Shown here: positions 1 through 7,961 of the stretch, piece by piece
How positions within the stretch are numbered: the first letter of the stretch is position 1
Layout: every line of letters starts with the position of its first letter
Assembly: GCA_019235415.1 (NCBI GenBank)
Contig: JAFAKN010000205.1
Coordinates: forward strand, 1-45,437
Direction: 5' to 3'
DNA: 45,437 bases
Origin: Alphaproteobacteria bacterium
GTDB lineage: Bacteria > Pseudomonadota > Alphaproteobacteria > Reyranellales > Reyranellaceae
Translations under genes and position numbers: made by a program
Notes under the pieces: generated by a model
Told to the model about the DNA's origin: nothing
Database searches by the model: none
What the model saw: the letters and a program-made list of their open reading frames with translations, nothing else

Positions 1-860
1 GGCATGCCGAGCTCGGCGGCGCGCCGCTTCATGGCGTCGTAGGCGATGAGGTTGGGGATCATGTAGACGCCCTTCTCGGCCATCAGCTTGGCGGTCGGGG
101 CGTCGACCAGGTTGCCGTGCTCGATGGGGCGCACGCCGCATTTGACCGCGCGGGTGATGGCCTCCGGCGTGTAGGCATGGGTAAGCACGTAGCGACCGAA
201 GGCGTGCGCTTCCTCGACCGCGGCGCTGATCTCGGCCTCGGAGAACTGCAGCGATTCCAGCGGATCGTAGGGCGAGGCGACGCCGCCCGAGACCATCAGC
301 TTCACCTGGTCGGCCCCCTGGCGCATCTGCTCGCGCGCCGCCTTGCGCACCTCGTCCGGCCCATCGGCGATGCAGCGGATGAACACCATGCCATTGCAGC
401 AGAGGCAGGGCGGACCCTGGTCGGTGCGCCGGTTGCGGTCGTTGTGGCCGCCGGTCGGTCCGATCGAGCGGCACGAGATGAACAACCGAGGCCCGGGAAT
501 CAGCCCCGATTCGACCGCGGTCTTGGTGCCCCAGTCGGCACCGCCGGCGTCGCGCACCGTCGTGAAGCCGCGGTCGAGCATTCGCTTCAGGCGGCCGGCC
601 GAGCGGGCCATCATCAAGGTGAGCGGCACCGCCTCCATGCGGTTGATGTAGACCTCGCTGTGGTGGGTGTGCACGTGGCAGTCGATCAGCCCCGGCATCA
701 GGGTGCGGCCGCCACAGTCGATCGACGTCGCCGACGCGGCGGTGATCGGCCGGTCCGAGACCTCCTTGATGAGATCGCCCTCGACCAGCACTTCGTAGCC
801 CGGCCGCGTCTCCTCCCAACGGGGATCGAGCAGGCGGAGATTCTTGAACAGGTACGACAT
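1..860 (-). CDS. Amidohydrolase family protein, 3' part missing at the window edge
   Basis: The reading frame opens at ATG 860 and runs off the left edge, giving about 286 N-terminal residues. It shows an amidohydrolase N-terminus: a short beta region, then MPGLIDCHVH with the two metal-binding histidines, then a KLM lysine segment, AHAYTPEAI and EHGNLVD histidine motifs. It is a clear paralogue of the complete gene at 998-2236, sharing nearly the same motifs in the same order (FKNLRLLDPRW near the start, GGADWG, GPTGGH, SGGVASPYDP). The family (imidazolonepropionase/prolidase-like members) hydrolyses C-N bonds in small substrates using one or two metals; the actual substrate cannot be read from sequence. 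Only a repeat (900-971) separates it from the upstream paralogue, so the two are probably co-transcribed. Confidence 0.9.
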   Translation of the reverse strand, partial: MSYLFKNLRLLDPRWEETRPGYEVLVEGDLIKEVSDRPITAASATSIDCGGRTLMPGLIDCHVHTHHSEVYINRMEAVPLTLMMARSAGRLKRMLDRGFTTVRDAGGADWGTKTAVESGLIPGPRLFISCRSIGPTGGHNDRNRRTDQGPPCLCCNGMVFIRCIADGPDEVRKAAREQMRQGADQVKLMVSGGVASPYDPLESLQFSEAEISAAVEEAHAFGRYVLTHAYTPEAITRAVKCGVRPIEHGNLVDAPTAKLMAEKGVYMIPNLIAYDAMKRRAAELGM

Positions 861-899
861 TTACGGAACTCCAGACTCTGTCATCTCGGCCGCCATCCC

Positions 900-971
900 T
901 GTCATCCCGAGGCCGAAGGCCGAGGGACCTTTACTGACCCCGAAAGGTCCCTCGCTGCGCTCGGGATGACA
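900..971. repeat. Family A palindromic repeat, copy 1
   Basis: An inverted repeat with arms starting TGTCATCCCGAG and ending CTCGGGATGACA, and with GAGGGACCTTT / AAAGGTCCCTC inside the arms. It lies between two same-strand amidohydrolase genes. The transcript would fold into one long hairpin. Similar copies recur at six other places in the window, always outside genes. Confidence 0.9.
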
Positions 972-997
972 GCCGTGGCGCCTCATCGACCCTTCAC

Positions 998-2236
998 TCA
1001 TCGCAACGCATTCTTGTGGAACTTGCCGGCTTTCATGATCGCCGGCAGGTGGGCGCCCTGGTCGAGGAACAGCTCCAGCCGCTTCAGCGGATCGCCGTCG
1101 ACCACGATCAGGTCGGCGAAGGCGCCCGGCTCGACGACGCCGAGCTTGCCCTCCTGGCGCAGGATTTCCGCGCCGACAACGGTGGCCTGGCGGATGATCT
1201 CGATCGGCTTCAGCACCTTGGCGCGGTACATGAACTCCTGGCTCTGGTCGACCTGCAGCTGGCCTAAAAGGTCGGTGCCGTAGCCGACCTTGACGCCCGC
1301 CGCCTTGCAGGTCTCCAGCGAGCGGAGCGCGCCTTCCAGCACGATGTCGTTCTTGGCCAGCATGTCGGCCGACATGCCGAACTGCGCGGCGCGCTCCTTC
1401 ATCGAGAAGTAGGTGACGAGGTTGGCGATCATGTAGCCGCCCTTGGACTTCAAGAGCTGCGCCGACTTGTCGTCGATCAGGTTGCCATGCTCGATGGTGC
1501 GCACGCCATTGGTCACGGCCCGGGTGATGGCTTCCGGCGTATAGGCATGGGCCAGCACGTAGCGGCCGAAGTTCTTGGCCTCGTCCGTGGCCGCGGCGAT
1601 CTCGGCCTCCGAGAACTGCAAGGAATCCAGCGGATCGTACGGCGAGGCGACGCCGCCCGAGCACATGATCTTGATCTGGTCGGCCCCCTGCCGCATCTGC
1701 TCGCGCACCGTGCGGCGCACTTCGTCGGCGCCGTCGGCGATCGCCATGCAATAGACCATGGCGTTGCAGCAGCCGCAGGCGGCGCCCGAATCGGTGCGGC
1801 GCCGCGAATCGCTGTGCCCGCCGGTCGGCCCGATGGCACGGCCCGAGATGAACAGCCGCGGGCCGGGAATGAGCCCCGACTCGACCGCCGTCTTGATGCC
1901 CCAGTCGGCGCCGCCGGTGTCGCGCACCGTCGTGAAGCCGCGGTCGATCATGCCCTTCATCAGGTCGGCCGACTTCGCCGTCAGCAGGGTCAGCGGCATG
2001 TTCTCGAGGTAGCGGATGTTGACCTCGACCAGAAAGACATGGACGTGGCAGTCGATCAGGCCGGGCATCAGGGTGCGCTTGCCGCAGTCGATCACCTGCG
2101 CGTTGGGCGCTGAAATCGGCGAGGACGACACTTCCTTGATGAGCTCGCCCTCGACCAGCACCTCGTAGCCCTCGCGCGCCTCGTCCCAGCGCGGGTCGAG
2201 CAGGCGGAGGTTCTTGAAAAGCATCTGCGGCATCAT
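998..2236 (-). CDS. Amidohydrolase family protein
   Basis: A 412-residue metal-dependent hydrolase of full family length. Visible parts are an N-terminal beta region, GLIDCHVHV with metal ligands H64 and H66, a QIKIM segment placed where the bridging lysine lies in many members, AHAYTPEAI and IEHGNLID histidine motifs, and a late GTDLLG aspartate motif. Imidazolonepropionase- and prolidase-like members of the family cleave amide or ring C-N bonds; the substrate is unknown here. There are two adjacent ATG codons (2236 and 2233). The gene is a tandem paralogue of the partial gene at 1-860 and is divergent from the P-loop gene at 2338, so 2237-2337 should hold both promoters. No recognisable -10/-35 pair was found there. 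Confidence 0.9.
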   Translation of the reverse strand: MMPQMLFKNLRLLDPRWDEAREGYEVLVEGELIKEVSSSPISAPNAQVIDCGKRTLMPGLIDCHVHVFLVEVNIRYLENMPLTLLTAKSADLMKGMIDRGFTTVRDTGGADWGIKTAVESGLIPGPRLFISGRAIGPTGGHSDSRRRTDSGAACGCCNAMVYCMAIADGADEVRRTVREQMRQGADQIKIMCSGGVASPYDPLDSLQFSEAEIAAATDEAKNFGRYVLAHAYTPEAITRAVTNGVRTIEHGNLIDDKSAQLLKSKGGYMIANLVTYFSMKERAAQFGMSADMLAKNDIVLEGALRSLETCKAAGVKVGYGTDLLGQLQVDQSQEFMYRAKVLKPIEIIRQATVVGAEILRQEGKLGVVEPGAFADLIVVDGDPLKRLELFLDQGAHLPAIMKAGKFHKNALR

Positions 2237-2337
2237 CGCACCCCGAACAAACCAACCGCACCCTACGATGCAGCACGATTTGGCGCTACAGTGGCTGACG
2301 CGCTTGGAGGGGGCTCGATGCGGTTGAGCGCGGCGTC

Positions 2338-2859
2338 ATGAGGCGGGTCGTCGTCTTCGGCACGACCGGATCGGGCAAGAGCACGCTCGCCGAGCGCCTG
2401 GCGCAGCAGAAGGGCCTGCGCGTCATCGAGCTCGACGCCCTGTACTGGGGCCGCGACTGGCAGGGCGCGCCGGTCGAGCTGTTCCGCTATCGAGTCGAAT
2501 GCGAAACGCGCGACGGCGACTGGATCGTGGTCGGCAACTACGGCCAGGTGCGCGACCTCGTATGGCGGCCCGCCGATACCCTGATCTGGCTCGACCTGCC
2601 CCTGTCGATCGTCATGTGGCGCCTGTTCTGGCGCACCTTGCGGCGGGTGCTCAGCCAGGAAGATCTTTGGGGCAGCGGCAACCGCGAGACCTGGCGCACG
2701 GCCTTCTTCAGCCGGCAGTCGATCCTGGTGTGGGCCTGGACGACGCATCGCCGCAACCGCCAGCGCTTCGCCCGCGAATGCCAGGCGCTCGCCGACCAAA
2801 AGCGCGTCATCCGACTCACGTCCAAGCGCGAGGTCGAGCGGTTCATGACCGCGTCTTGA
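2338..2859 (+). CDS. P-loop NTPase, adenylate kinase-like (topology modulation protein/FlaR type)
   Basis: A 173-residue single-domain protein. The Walker A motif GTTGSGKST is at residues 8-16, followed by an adenylate-kinase-like lid region with WRLFWRTLRR and the hydrophobic strand DTLIWLDLP (Walker B-like). Length and motifs match the small nucleotide-kinase-like ATPases often annotated as DNA topology modulation protein FlaR; the true phosphoryl acceptor of that family is unknown. The start at ATG 2338 puts the P-loop in its usual position near the N-terminus. It stands alone on the plus strand between the amidohydrolases and the epimerase gene, with a family B repeat directly after its stop codon. 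Confidence 0.85.
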   Translation: MRRVVVFGTTGSGKSTLAERLAQQKGLRVIELDALYWGRDWQGAPVELFRYRVECETRDGDWIVVGNYGQVRDLVWRPADTLIWLDLPLSIVMWRLFWRTLRRVLSQEDLWGSGNRETWRTAFFSRQSILVWAWTTHRRNRQRFARECQALADQKRVIRLTSKREVERFMTAS

Positions 2860-2862
2860 TCC

Positions 2863-2930
2863 TCTTCGGGACCGCGCGCATCTTGCGCGCTCATTTTCTT
2901 GAGCGAGCCGGAGGCTCGCGGTCCGGAAGA
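2863..2930. repeat. Family B palindromic repeat, copy 1
   Basis: The outer arms pair CTTCGGGACCGCG with CGCGGTCCGGAAG with one mismatch. Internal smaller palindromes are GCGCGCATCTTGCGCGC and GAGCCGGAGGCTC. The repeat lies between the P-loop gene and the epimerase gene, ending five bases before the epimerase ATG, so the terminal GGAAGA may act as its ribosome-binding site. Confidence 0.8.
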
Positions 2931-2935
2931 TCCCG

Positions 2936-3937
2936 ATGCCCGTTCACACCTTCTCCTGCCTCGACGGCCACACCTGTGGCAATCCGGTGCGGCTGGTGAG
3001 CGGCGGCGCGCCGCTGCTCAAGGGCAACACCATGAGCGAGCGGCGGCTCGATTTTCTCGAGCGCTACGATTGGATCCGCAAGGCGCTGATGTTCGAGCCA
3101 CGCGGCCACGACGTGATGTCGGGCTCGATGCTCTTTCCGCCGACACGGGACGACTGCGACGTCGCCATCCTGTTCATCGAGGTGAGCGGCTGCCTGCCGA
3201 TGTGCGGCCACGGCACCATCGGCACGGTCACCATGGCGGTCGAGAACGGGCTCTTGGCGACCGCGACACCGGGTGTGGTCAACCTCGACGCACCGGCCGG
3301 CCGCGTGGTCGCACGCTACGAGCAGAACGGCCGCTTCGTGGAGAGCGTGCGGATCACCAACGTCGCCTCCTATCTCGCTGCTACGGATGTCGCGATCGAC
3401 GTGCCGGGCGTGGGTCAGCTCACGTTCGACATCGCCTACGGCGGCAACTTTTATGCAATCCTCGAGCCGCAGAAGAACTACGGCGGACTGGAGGCTATGT
3501 CGGCTGGTGACGTGCTCAGGCTGTCGCCGGTGGTGCGCCGCCTGCTCAACGACAGGATTCGTCCGGTCCATCCGGAAAACCTGACCATCAACGGCGTGAG
3601 CCATGTGATGTGGACCGGCAAGCCGCGCGACCCCCGCGCTCACGCCCGCAATGCCGTGTTCTACGGCGACAAGGCGATCGACCGCTCCCCGTGCGGCACC
3701 GGCACGTCGGCCCGCATGGCGCAGCTCGCGACGCGCGGCCGGCTGAAGGTCGGCGATGAGTTCGTGCACGAAAGCATCATCGGCTCGCTGTTCGAGGGAC
3801 GGGTCGAGGCAGCGGCGCGCGCCGGCAACCATGACGCCATCGTGCCCTCGATCTCCGGCTGGGCCCGCCAACACGGCATCAACACAATCTTCGTCGACGA
3901 CCGTGACCCCTTCGCGCACGGTTTCCAGGTGACGTAA
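2936..3937 (+). CDS. 4-hydroxyproline epimerase/proline racemase family protein
   Basis: A 333-residue member of the proline racemase family. The two catalytic cysteines are present: C90 in MCGHGT and C253 in SPCGTGTSA. Family members with two cysteines act as proline racemases or as 4-hydroxyproline 2-epimerases, moving the alpha proton through the thiol/thiolate pair without a cofactor. The length and the MCGHGT context are typical of the hydroxyproline epimerase branch, so epimerisation of trans-4-hydroxy-L-proline to the cis-D form is the best guess. A third cysteine replaced by Thr or Ser would indicate dehydratases, and is not the case here. No other hydroxyproline catabolic gene (D-hydroxyproline oxidase, deaminase, semialdehyde dehydrogenase) is adjacent. 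The gene converges on the CoA transferase at 4093. Confidence 0.88.
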   Translation: MPVHTFSCLDGHTCGNPVRLVSGGAPLLKGNTMSERRLDFLERYDWIRKALMFEPRGHDVMSGSMLFPPTRDDCDVAILFIEVSGCLPMCGHGTIGTVTMAVENGLLATATPGVVNLDAPAGRVVARYEQNGRFVESVRITNVASYLAATDVAIDVPGVGQLTFDIAYGGNFYAILEPQKNYGGLEAMSAGDVLRLSPVVRRLLNDRIRPVHPENLTINGVSHVMWTGKPRDPRAHARNAVFYGDKAIDRSPCGTGTSARMAQLATRGRLKVGDEFVHESIIGSLFEGRVEAAARAGNHDAIVPSISGWARQHGINTIFVDDRDPFAHGFQVT

Positions 3938-3944
3938 CGGTTGT

Positions 3945-3975
3945 CCTCCCCTTCGCGGATCCCGCGAAGGGGAGG
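3945..3975. terminator. Perfect family C palindrome, possible bidirectional terminator
   Basis: A perfect 14-bp inverted repeat, CCTCCCCTTCGCGG and its complement, around the three-base loop ATC. It lies eight bases after the stop of the epimerase gene and between convergent genes. There is no clear U-tract, so a terminator role is inferred from position and stability only. The same arm design appears at 18437-18467, marking it as an interspersed repeat. Confidence 0.55.
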
Positions 3976-3992
3976 TGACGGAGCGTAGCCCC

Positions 3993-4060
3993 TGTCATCC
4001 CGAGCGTAGCGAGGATCCTTGAGGCAACAGGAAGGATCCCTCGCTACGCTCGGGATGACA
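3993..4060. repeat. Family A palindromic repeat, copy 2
   Basis: Arms TGTCATCCCGAGCGTAGCGAGG and the matching CCTCGCTACGCTCGGGATGACA arm surround a short GGCAACAGG-type centre. It lies in the convergent gap between the epimerase and CoA transferase genes, directly after the family C palindrome. Confidence 0.9.
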
Positions 4061-4092
4061 AAGGGTCTGACCAAGGGGTCCGCGCGCTCGGC

Positions 4093-5292
4093 CTACTCCG
4101 CCGCCTTTGCCGTCGGCACCGGCGCGCGGATGTCGCCGCGGGCGAACATCGCCTCGATCTCGGCCGCGCTGTAACCCAGCTCGCGCAGGATGTCCGGGCC
4201 GTCCTCGCCGATGTGCGGAGCATGCTGCTGCGGCGCGTGCTCTGCCGCCCGCGGCAGGCCGGGGATGTTGGCCACCGGCATGCGGCCGAAGCCGTCCTGC
4301 TCGATCCAGTCGACGGCGCCGCTGTCCTTCACGTGCGGATGCTCGAGATAGTCCGAGTAGGTGTTGACCCGCTCGCAGAACACGTCGTTGGGCTGCAACA
4401 GCGCGATCCACTCCTCGGTGGTCTTTTGCGGCATGGTCTCGTTCAGCGCCTTGATGATCTTGGGCGCGTTCTTGATGCGGCTCTCGTGGCTCTGCAGGTC
4501 GGGATCGTTGGCGATGTCGTGGCGGCCGATCAGCTCGAACAGCGTGCGGAAATGGTGCGGCCGCATGGCGCTCACCATGATGTAGCCGTTGGCCGTCTTG
4601 TAGCTGCCGGCCGGCATGTAGAGCGGCGGCGGCGTGCCCTTGGAGAACACGAATTCCATCAGCTTGGCGCCCTGGTAGGCCGCAGCGGCGCGCATCAGGC
4701 TGGAATCGATGTGGCAGCCTTCACCGAAGCGCAGCTGGCGCATCAGCGCCGGCGCGATGGCCTGGAAGGTGTAAAGACCGGTCGTGACGTCGACCGCGAT
4801 CATGCCCTGCCGCCACGGCGTGCCGTCGGGCAGGCGGTTCATCACCATCATGCCGCTGAACGCCTGGATCAGGCCGTCGACCGTCGGCCGCTTGCTGTAC
4901 GGCCCGGTCTGGCCGAAGCCCGACACCGAGCAGTAGATCACCTTGGGATTGACCTTCTTGATCGCCTCGTAGCCGAAGCCCAGCCGCGAGATCACGCCCG
5001 GCCTGAAGCTTTCCATCACGACGTGCGCCTTGGCGGCGAGCTTGTTCACCACCGCGATGCCGTCGGGTGACTTCAGGTCGAGCGCGATCGAACGCTTGCC
5101 GCGATTGAAAGCGACGGAGTGGGCGCAATGATCGCCCTTGAGCTCGCCCAGCGCGCGGCCCCAGTCGCCCTCCGGCGGCTCGATCTTGATGACGTCGGCA
5201 CCGTGCAGCGCCAGCAGCATGGAAGCGTGCGGCCCCGCCACGCCTTGCGTGAAATCGAGAACGGTGATGCCTTCGTATGCGCTTCGGACCAT
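4093..5292 (-). CDS. CaiB/BaiF family III CoA transferase
   Basis: A 399-residue protein with the family III CoA-transferase signature: VLDFTQGVAGPHAS at the N-terminus, GADVIKIEPP, NRGKRSIALDL, the SFRPGV segment, and D168 in MIAVDVTTG at the place of the catalytic aspartate that forms the mixed anhydride with the acyl group. Family III enzymes move CoA between carboxylic acids (formyl-CoA:oxalate, carnitine or benzylsuccinate types); the substrate is not predictable. It is the last gene of a minus-strand series with an SDR, DUF1445 and DUF2848 protein, which suggests a catabolic pathway handling an organic acid. There is an 85-base gap to DUF2848. Confidence 0.9.
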   Translation of the reverse strand: MVRSAYEGITVLDFTQGVAGPHASMLLALHGADVIKIEPPEGDWGRALGELKGDHCAHSVAFNRGKRSIALDLKSPDGIAVVNKLAAKAHVVMESFRPGVISRLGFGYEAIKKVNPKVIYCSVSGFGQTGPYSKRPTVDGLIQAFSGMMVMNRLPDGTPWRQGMIAVDVTTGLYTFQAIAPALMRQLRFGEGCHIDSSLMRAAAAYQGAKLMEFVFSKGTPPPLYMPAGSYKTANGYIMVSAMRPHHFRTLFELIGRHDIANDPDLQSHESRIKNAPKIIKALNETMPQKTTEEWIALLQPNDVFCERVNTYSDYLEHPHVKDSGAVDWIEQDGFGRMPVANIPGLPRAAEHAPQQHAPHIGEDGPDILRELGYSAAEIEAMFARGDIRAPVPTAKAAE

Positions 5293-5377
5293 TTAGCCCT
5301 GCCTCCCGTAGAATGAACCTACGTTTGCACACGCCGGAGAGGCAAGGCCGCGACCGCACTGAAGCTATGCGCAGGGC

Positions 5378-6043
5378 TCAGGAGACAACGGGAAGAGTGC
5401 GGACCCGGTAGGCGTGCGACATCTTGCGACCGAGCACCGGGTCTTCGAGCGCCATCTCGAAGCGGCTCGTGGAGCGGATGGCACCCCGGCAGGCGATGGT
5501 GCCGCAGAACAAAGCCGCGCCGGCTGGCAGGCGTCGATCCCCCTTGTTCCAGCCGGCGATCAGGTCACGCGCCGGCCGCAGTGCCGCCAGCGGACTTTCC
5601 TGGTAGAGCACCCGGCGGCCGCCGTCCTCGACGAAGCTGCGCAGCACCAGCCGGTCCCAGTGCGGCTCGACGTCCTCGAACCGCCAGGCCTCACGGGCCA
5701 CGACCTTGGGACAGACCTGCTTGGCGATGGCGACGCCGTAGCTCTCGACCTTGCGGTCGGTGTGATCGGCGCCGACCGTCACCCACAGACGGTCGGGCGA
5801 GCCGACCAGCACCGGCTCGGCCTCGGCCGTCGTATCGTCGCCCAGCACCTGGATCTCCTCGGCCTGGGTCAAGAGCTCGGTGCCAATGCGGTAGTACATC
5901 GGCACATGCGTCGGCGTCTGCACGCCGATCGCCTTCAGCTCCTCGATGTGCTCGTTCAGCGCGGCGACGTCGCGGGCCGTCCAGCCCGCGATCACCAGCT
6001 CCGTTATCTCGACCGTGCCAACATCGAACTGCAGTCGTGCCAT
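5378..6043 (-). CDS. DUF2848 family protein
   Basis: A 221-residue protein that I recognise as the DUF2848 family from its length and pattern: an N-terminal VIAGWTARD segment, THVPMYYRIG, a GSPDRLWVTVGADHTDR stretch, a KQVCPK motif and the closing LPAGAALFCGT and SRFEMALEDPVLGR motifs. The family has no assigned reaction that I know. The last motifs resemble the C-terminal half of fumarylacetoacetate-hydrolase-like folds, which is inference only. Its ATG overlaps the stop of the DUF1445 gene by one base (TGATG), so the two are translationally coupled and probably act on one pathway. Confidence 0.85.
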   Translation of the reverse strand: MARLQFDVGTVEITELVIAGWTARDVAALNEHIEELKAIGVQTPTHVPMYYRIGTELLTQAEEIQVLGDDTTAEAEPVLVGSPDRLWVTVGADHTDRKVESYGVAIAKQVCPKVVAREAWRFEDVEPHWDRLVLRSFVEDGGRRVLYQESPLAALRPARDLIAGWNKGDRRLPAGAALFCGTIACRGAIRSTSRFEMALEDPVLGRKMSHAYRVRTLPVVS

Positions 6044-6861
6044 CAGAGGACGGCGAGCTGGGCATTCAACAGGTCGGTCACCAGCATGTAGCCCGGCGCG
6101 TGGGTGATGCAGAACTCGGGCTTCACGGTCGCCACGACCGATTGGGGCGTGACGCCGCAGGCCCAGAACACCGGCAGCTCGTCGTCATGCACCGGAACGG
6201 CGTCGCCGTAGTCGGGCTTGGCGAGGTCCTTGATCCCAATGAGCTCGGGCTTGCCGATGTGCACGGGCGCGCCATGCACCGAGGGGAAACGGGTCGTCAC
6301 CTGGACGGCACGGATGGCGTCGGCCGGCCGGAACGGCCGCATCGATACCACCATCGGCCCATGGAACGGACCCGCCGGCTTGCATTCGATGTTGGTGCGG
6401 AACATCGGCACGTTGCTGTCGCAGGTCATGTGCCTGAGCTCCAGACCGTTCTCCATCAGGGCTTCCTCGAAGGAGAACGAGCAGCCGAGCACGAAGGCGA
6501 CGAGGTCGTCGCGCCACACCTTCTTGAGGTCGGTGACCTCCTCGATCAACTCGCCCTTCTTCCAGACGCGGTAGAGCGGGATGTCGGTGCGGATGTCGAG
6601 ATCTGCGCCCAAGGTCGGCAGGCGCCAGTCGCCCGGCTCGGACTGGGCGAGCAGCGGGCACGGCTTGGGGTTGAGGGCGCAGAAGCGCGCGAAGTCGGCG
6701 GCAAATTCCTTCGGCAGGATCGCAAGGTTGCCCTGCACGTAACCCGGCGCTGCGTAGGCGGTGGGCACGCGATGACCTCCGCCCCGGATCCGGCGCCGCG
6801 CTTCCTGGCCGGTTTCGCCTTTGAGGGGAGTGCCTGTCGATCGGGTTATCGTGGTGTCCAT
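6043..6861 (-). CDS. DUF1445 (D-glutamate cyclase/putative hydro-lyase) family protein
   Basis: A 272-residue protein of normal family length. Recognisable motifs are [13 protein letters not shown] near the N-terminus, [13 protein letters not shown] with its conserved cysteine, [35 protein letters not shown] with a second conserved cysteine, and [14 protein letters not shown] at the C-terminus. The family contains a characterised D-glutamate cyclase and is otherwise annotated as putative hydro-lyase. ATG 6861 places the ARRRIR helix just before APGYVQ as expected. The stop overlaps the DUF2848 start. Upstream, only a family A repeat separates it from the SDR gene. Confidence 0.88.
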   Translation of the reverse strand: MDTTITRSTGTPLKGETGQEARRRIRGGGHRVPTAYAAPGYVQGNLAILPKEFAADFARFCALNPKPCPLLAQSEPGDWRLPTLGADLDIRTDIPLYRVWKKGELIEEVTDLKKVWRDDLVAFVLGCSFSFEEALMENGLELRHMTCDSNVPMFRTNIECKPAGPFHGPMVVSMRPFRPADAIRAVQVTTRFPSVHGAPVHIGKPELIGIKDLAKPDYGDAVPVHDDELPVFWACGVTPQSVVATVKPEFCITHAPGYMLVTDLLNAQLAVL

Positions 6862-6889
6862 AGTCGTGCTCCTAAAGCGCTAGCGCCTC

Positions 6890-6959
6890 TGTCATCCCGA
6901 GCGCAGCGAGGGACCTTTCCTGCTGCCTCCAAAGGTCCCTCGCTTCGCTCGGGATGACA
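6890..6959. repeat. Family A palindromic repeat, copy 3
   Basis: Arms TGTCATCCCGAGCGCAGCGAGG and the matching right arm surround a CTGCTGCC centre. It sits between the SDR stop and the DUF1445 start within a same-strand gene series, so read-through transcripts would carry the hairpin. Confidence 0.9.
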
Positions 6960-6966
6960 AGACGTC

Positions 6967-7722
6967 TCACACGTGCTGGCCGCCGTTGATCTGGATTTCC
7001 GCGCCGCTGACGTAGCTCGATCCCTTCTCGCACAGGAAGTGGACGACGTCGGCCACCTCGTCGGGCGTGCCCAGCCGGCGCATGGGGATCTGGTTCTCGA
7101 CGATCTTCTCGGTGCCGGGCGACAGGATCGAGGTGTCGATCTCGCCGGGCGCGATGGCGTTGACGCGGATGCCGCGCGGGCCGAAGTCGTGCGCCATCTC
7201 GCGCGTCAGCGCCGCCAGCGCCGCCTTGGAGGTGGCGTAGGCCGACCCGGCGAAGGGATGCACCCGGCTGCCGGCGATCGACGTCACGTTGACCACGCAG
7301 CCGCGGGCTTCCGACAGTTCCTCGATCAGCCCGCGCGCCAGCGCGACGGGCGCGAAGAAGTTCACGTTGAACACCTGGCGCCACAGGTCGAACGGCGTGT
7401 CGATGGCGCCCAGCCGCTCGCCGTGCGACCCTTTGGGCGAGATCGCGGCGTTGTTGACCAGGGCGTCGAGCCGGCCGCCCGCCAGGCGGGCGCGAATCTG
7501 CTCGATGCCACGACCGACATCGATTGGATCGGCGAGGTCGACCTGGACGTGGTTCTCGCCGCCGCTCGGCCATGGGCAGAGCGCGCTGAACGGCTGGCGC
7601 GAGATGGTGATGATGCGCCAGCCGGCGGCGCTGAATTTCTTGACGGTGGCGTGGCCGATGCCGCGGCTGGCCCCGGTCAGCACCAGGGTGCGCGCATTGT
7701 CGTGCAGGGTTGCCGGCTTCAT
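6967..7722 (-). CDS. Short-chain dehydrogenase/reductase (SDR)
   Basis: A 251-residue classical SDR. The Rossmann nucleotide motif TGASRGIG is at residues 16-23, the NNAA structural motif at 90-93, and the catalytic set S148 (NVTS), Y162 and K166 (YATSK) is complete. The C-terminal VNAIAPGEIDT and VSGAEIQINGGQ motifs are typical of the family. These enzymes interconvert alcohols and ketones with NAD(P)H. Its position at the head of the minus-strand DUF1445/DUF2848/CoA-transferase series suggests a step in the same catabolic route, but the substrate is unknown. It is divergent from the kinase gene at 7962. Confidence 0.92.
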   Translation of the reverse strand: MKPATLHDNARTLVLTGASRGIGHATVKKFSAAGWRIITISRQPFSALCPWPSGGENHVQVDLADPIDVGRGIEQIRARLAGGRLDALVNNAAISPKGSHGERLGAIDTPFDLWRQVFNVNFFAPVALARGLIEELSEARGCVVNVTSIAGSRVHPFAGSAYATSKAALAALTREMAHDFGPRGIRVNAIAPGEIDTSILSPGTEKIVENQIPMRRLGTPDEVADVVHFLCEKGSSYVSGAEIQINGGQHV

Positions 7723-7767
7723 CGCACCATCCTACTCGATCGAGGCTGTCATCCGGTACGCAGTATC

Positions 7768-7858
7768 TGTCATCCCGAGCGCAGCGAGGGACCTTTAAGG
7801 CGGCGGGAAGGACCCCTCGCTGCGCTCGGGATGACAGGGGGCTACGCTCGGGATGACA
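7768..7858. repeat. Family A palindromic repeat, copy 4, with an extra half copy
   Basis: A full repeat covers 7768-7836. It is followed at 7841-7858 by a second right-hand arm (GCTACGCTCGGGATGACA), and a decayed left arm (CTGTCATCCGG) lies just before it at about 7746. The locus is the divergent gap between the SDR and kinase genes. The extra arms suggest tandem insertion or partial deletion of a second copy. Confidence 0.85.
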
Positions 7859-7961
7859 GAGCGGCCGCTAGTATCGCGACCGATATGGGCAGAGTCGATA
7901 GCGGCCGCGAGTCTCAGCCTTAAGGTGTTGTGATTCAAGGCGTTGCGCGGTAGCCAACGGC

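Noticed and set aside
2281..2295. GG-N10-GC spacing (TGGCGCTACAGTGGC) as a sigma-54 promoter before the P-loop gene
   Set aside because: It lacks the CACG and TTGC parts and is at chance level in GC-rich DNA; the gene has no nitrogen link.
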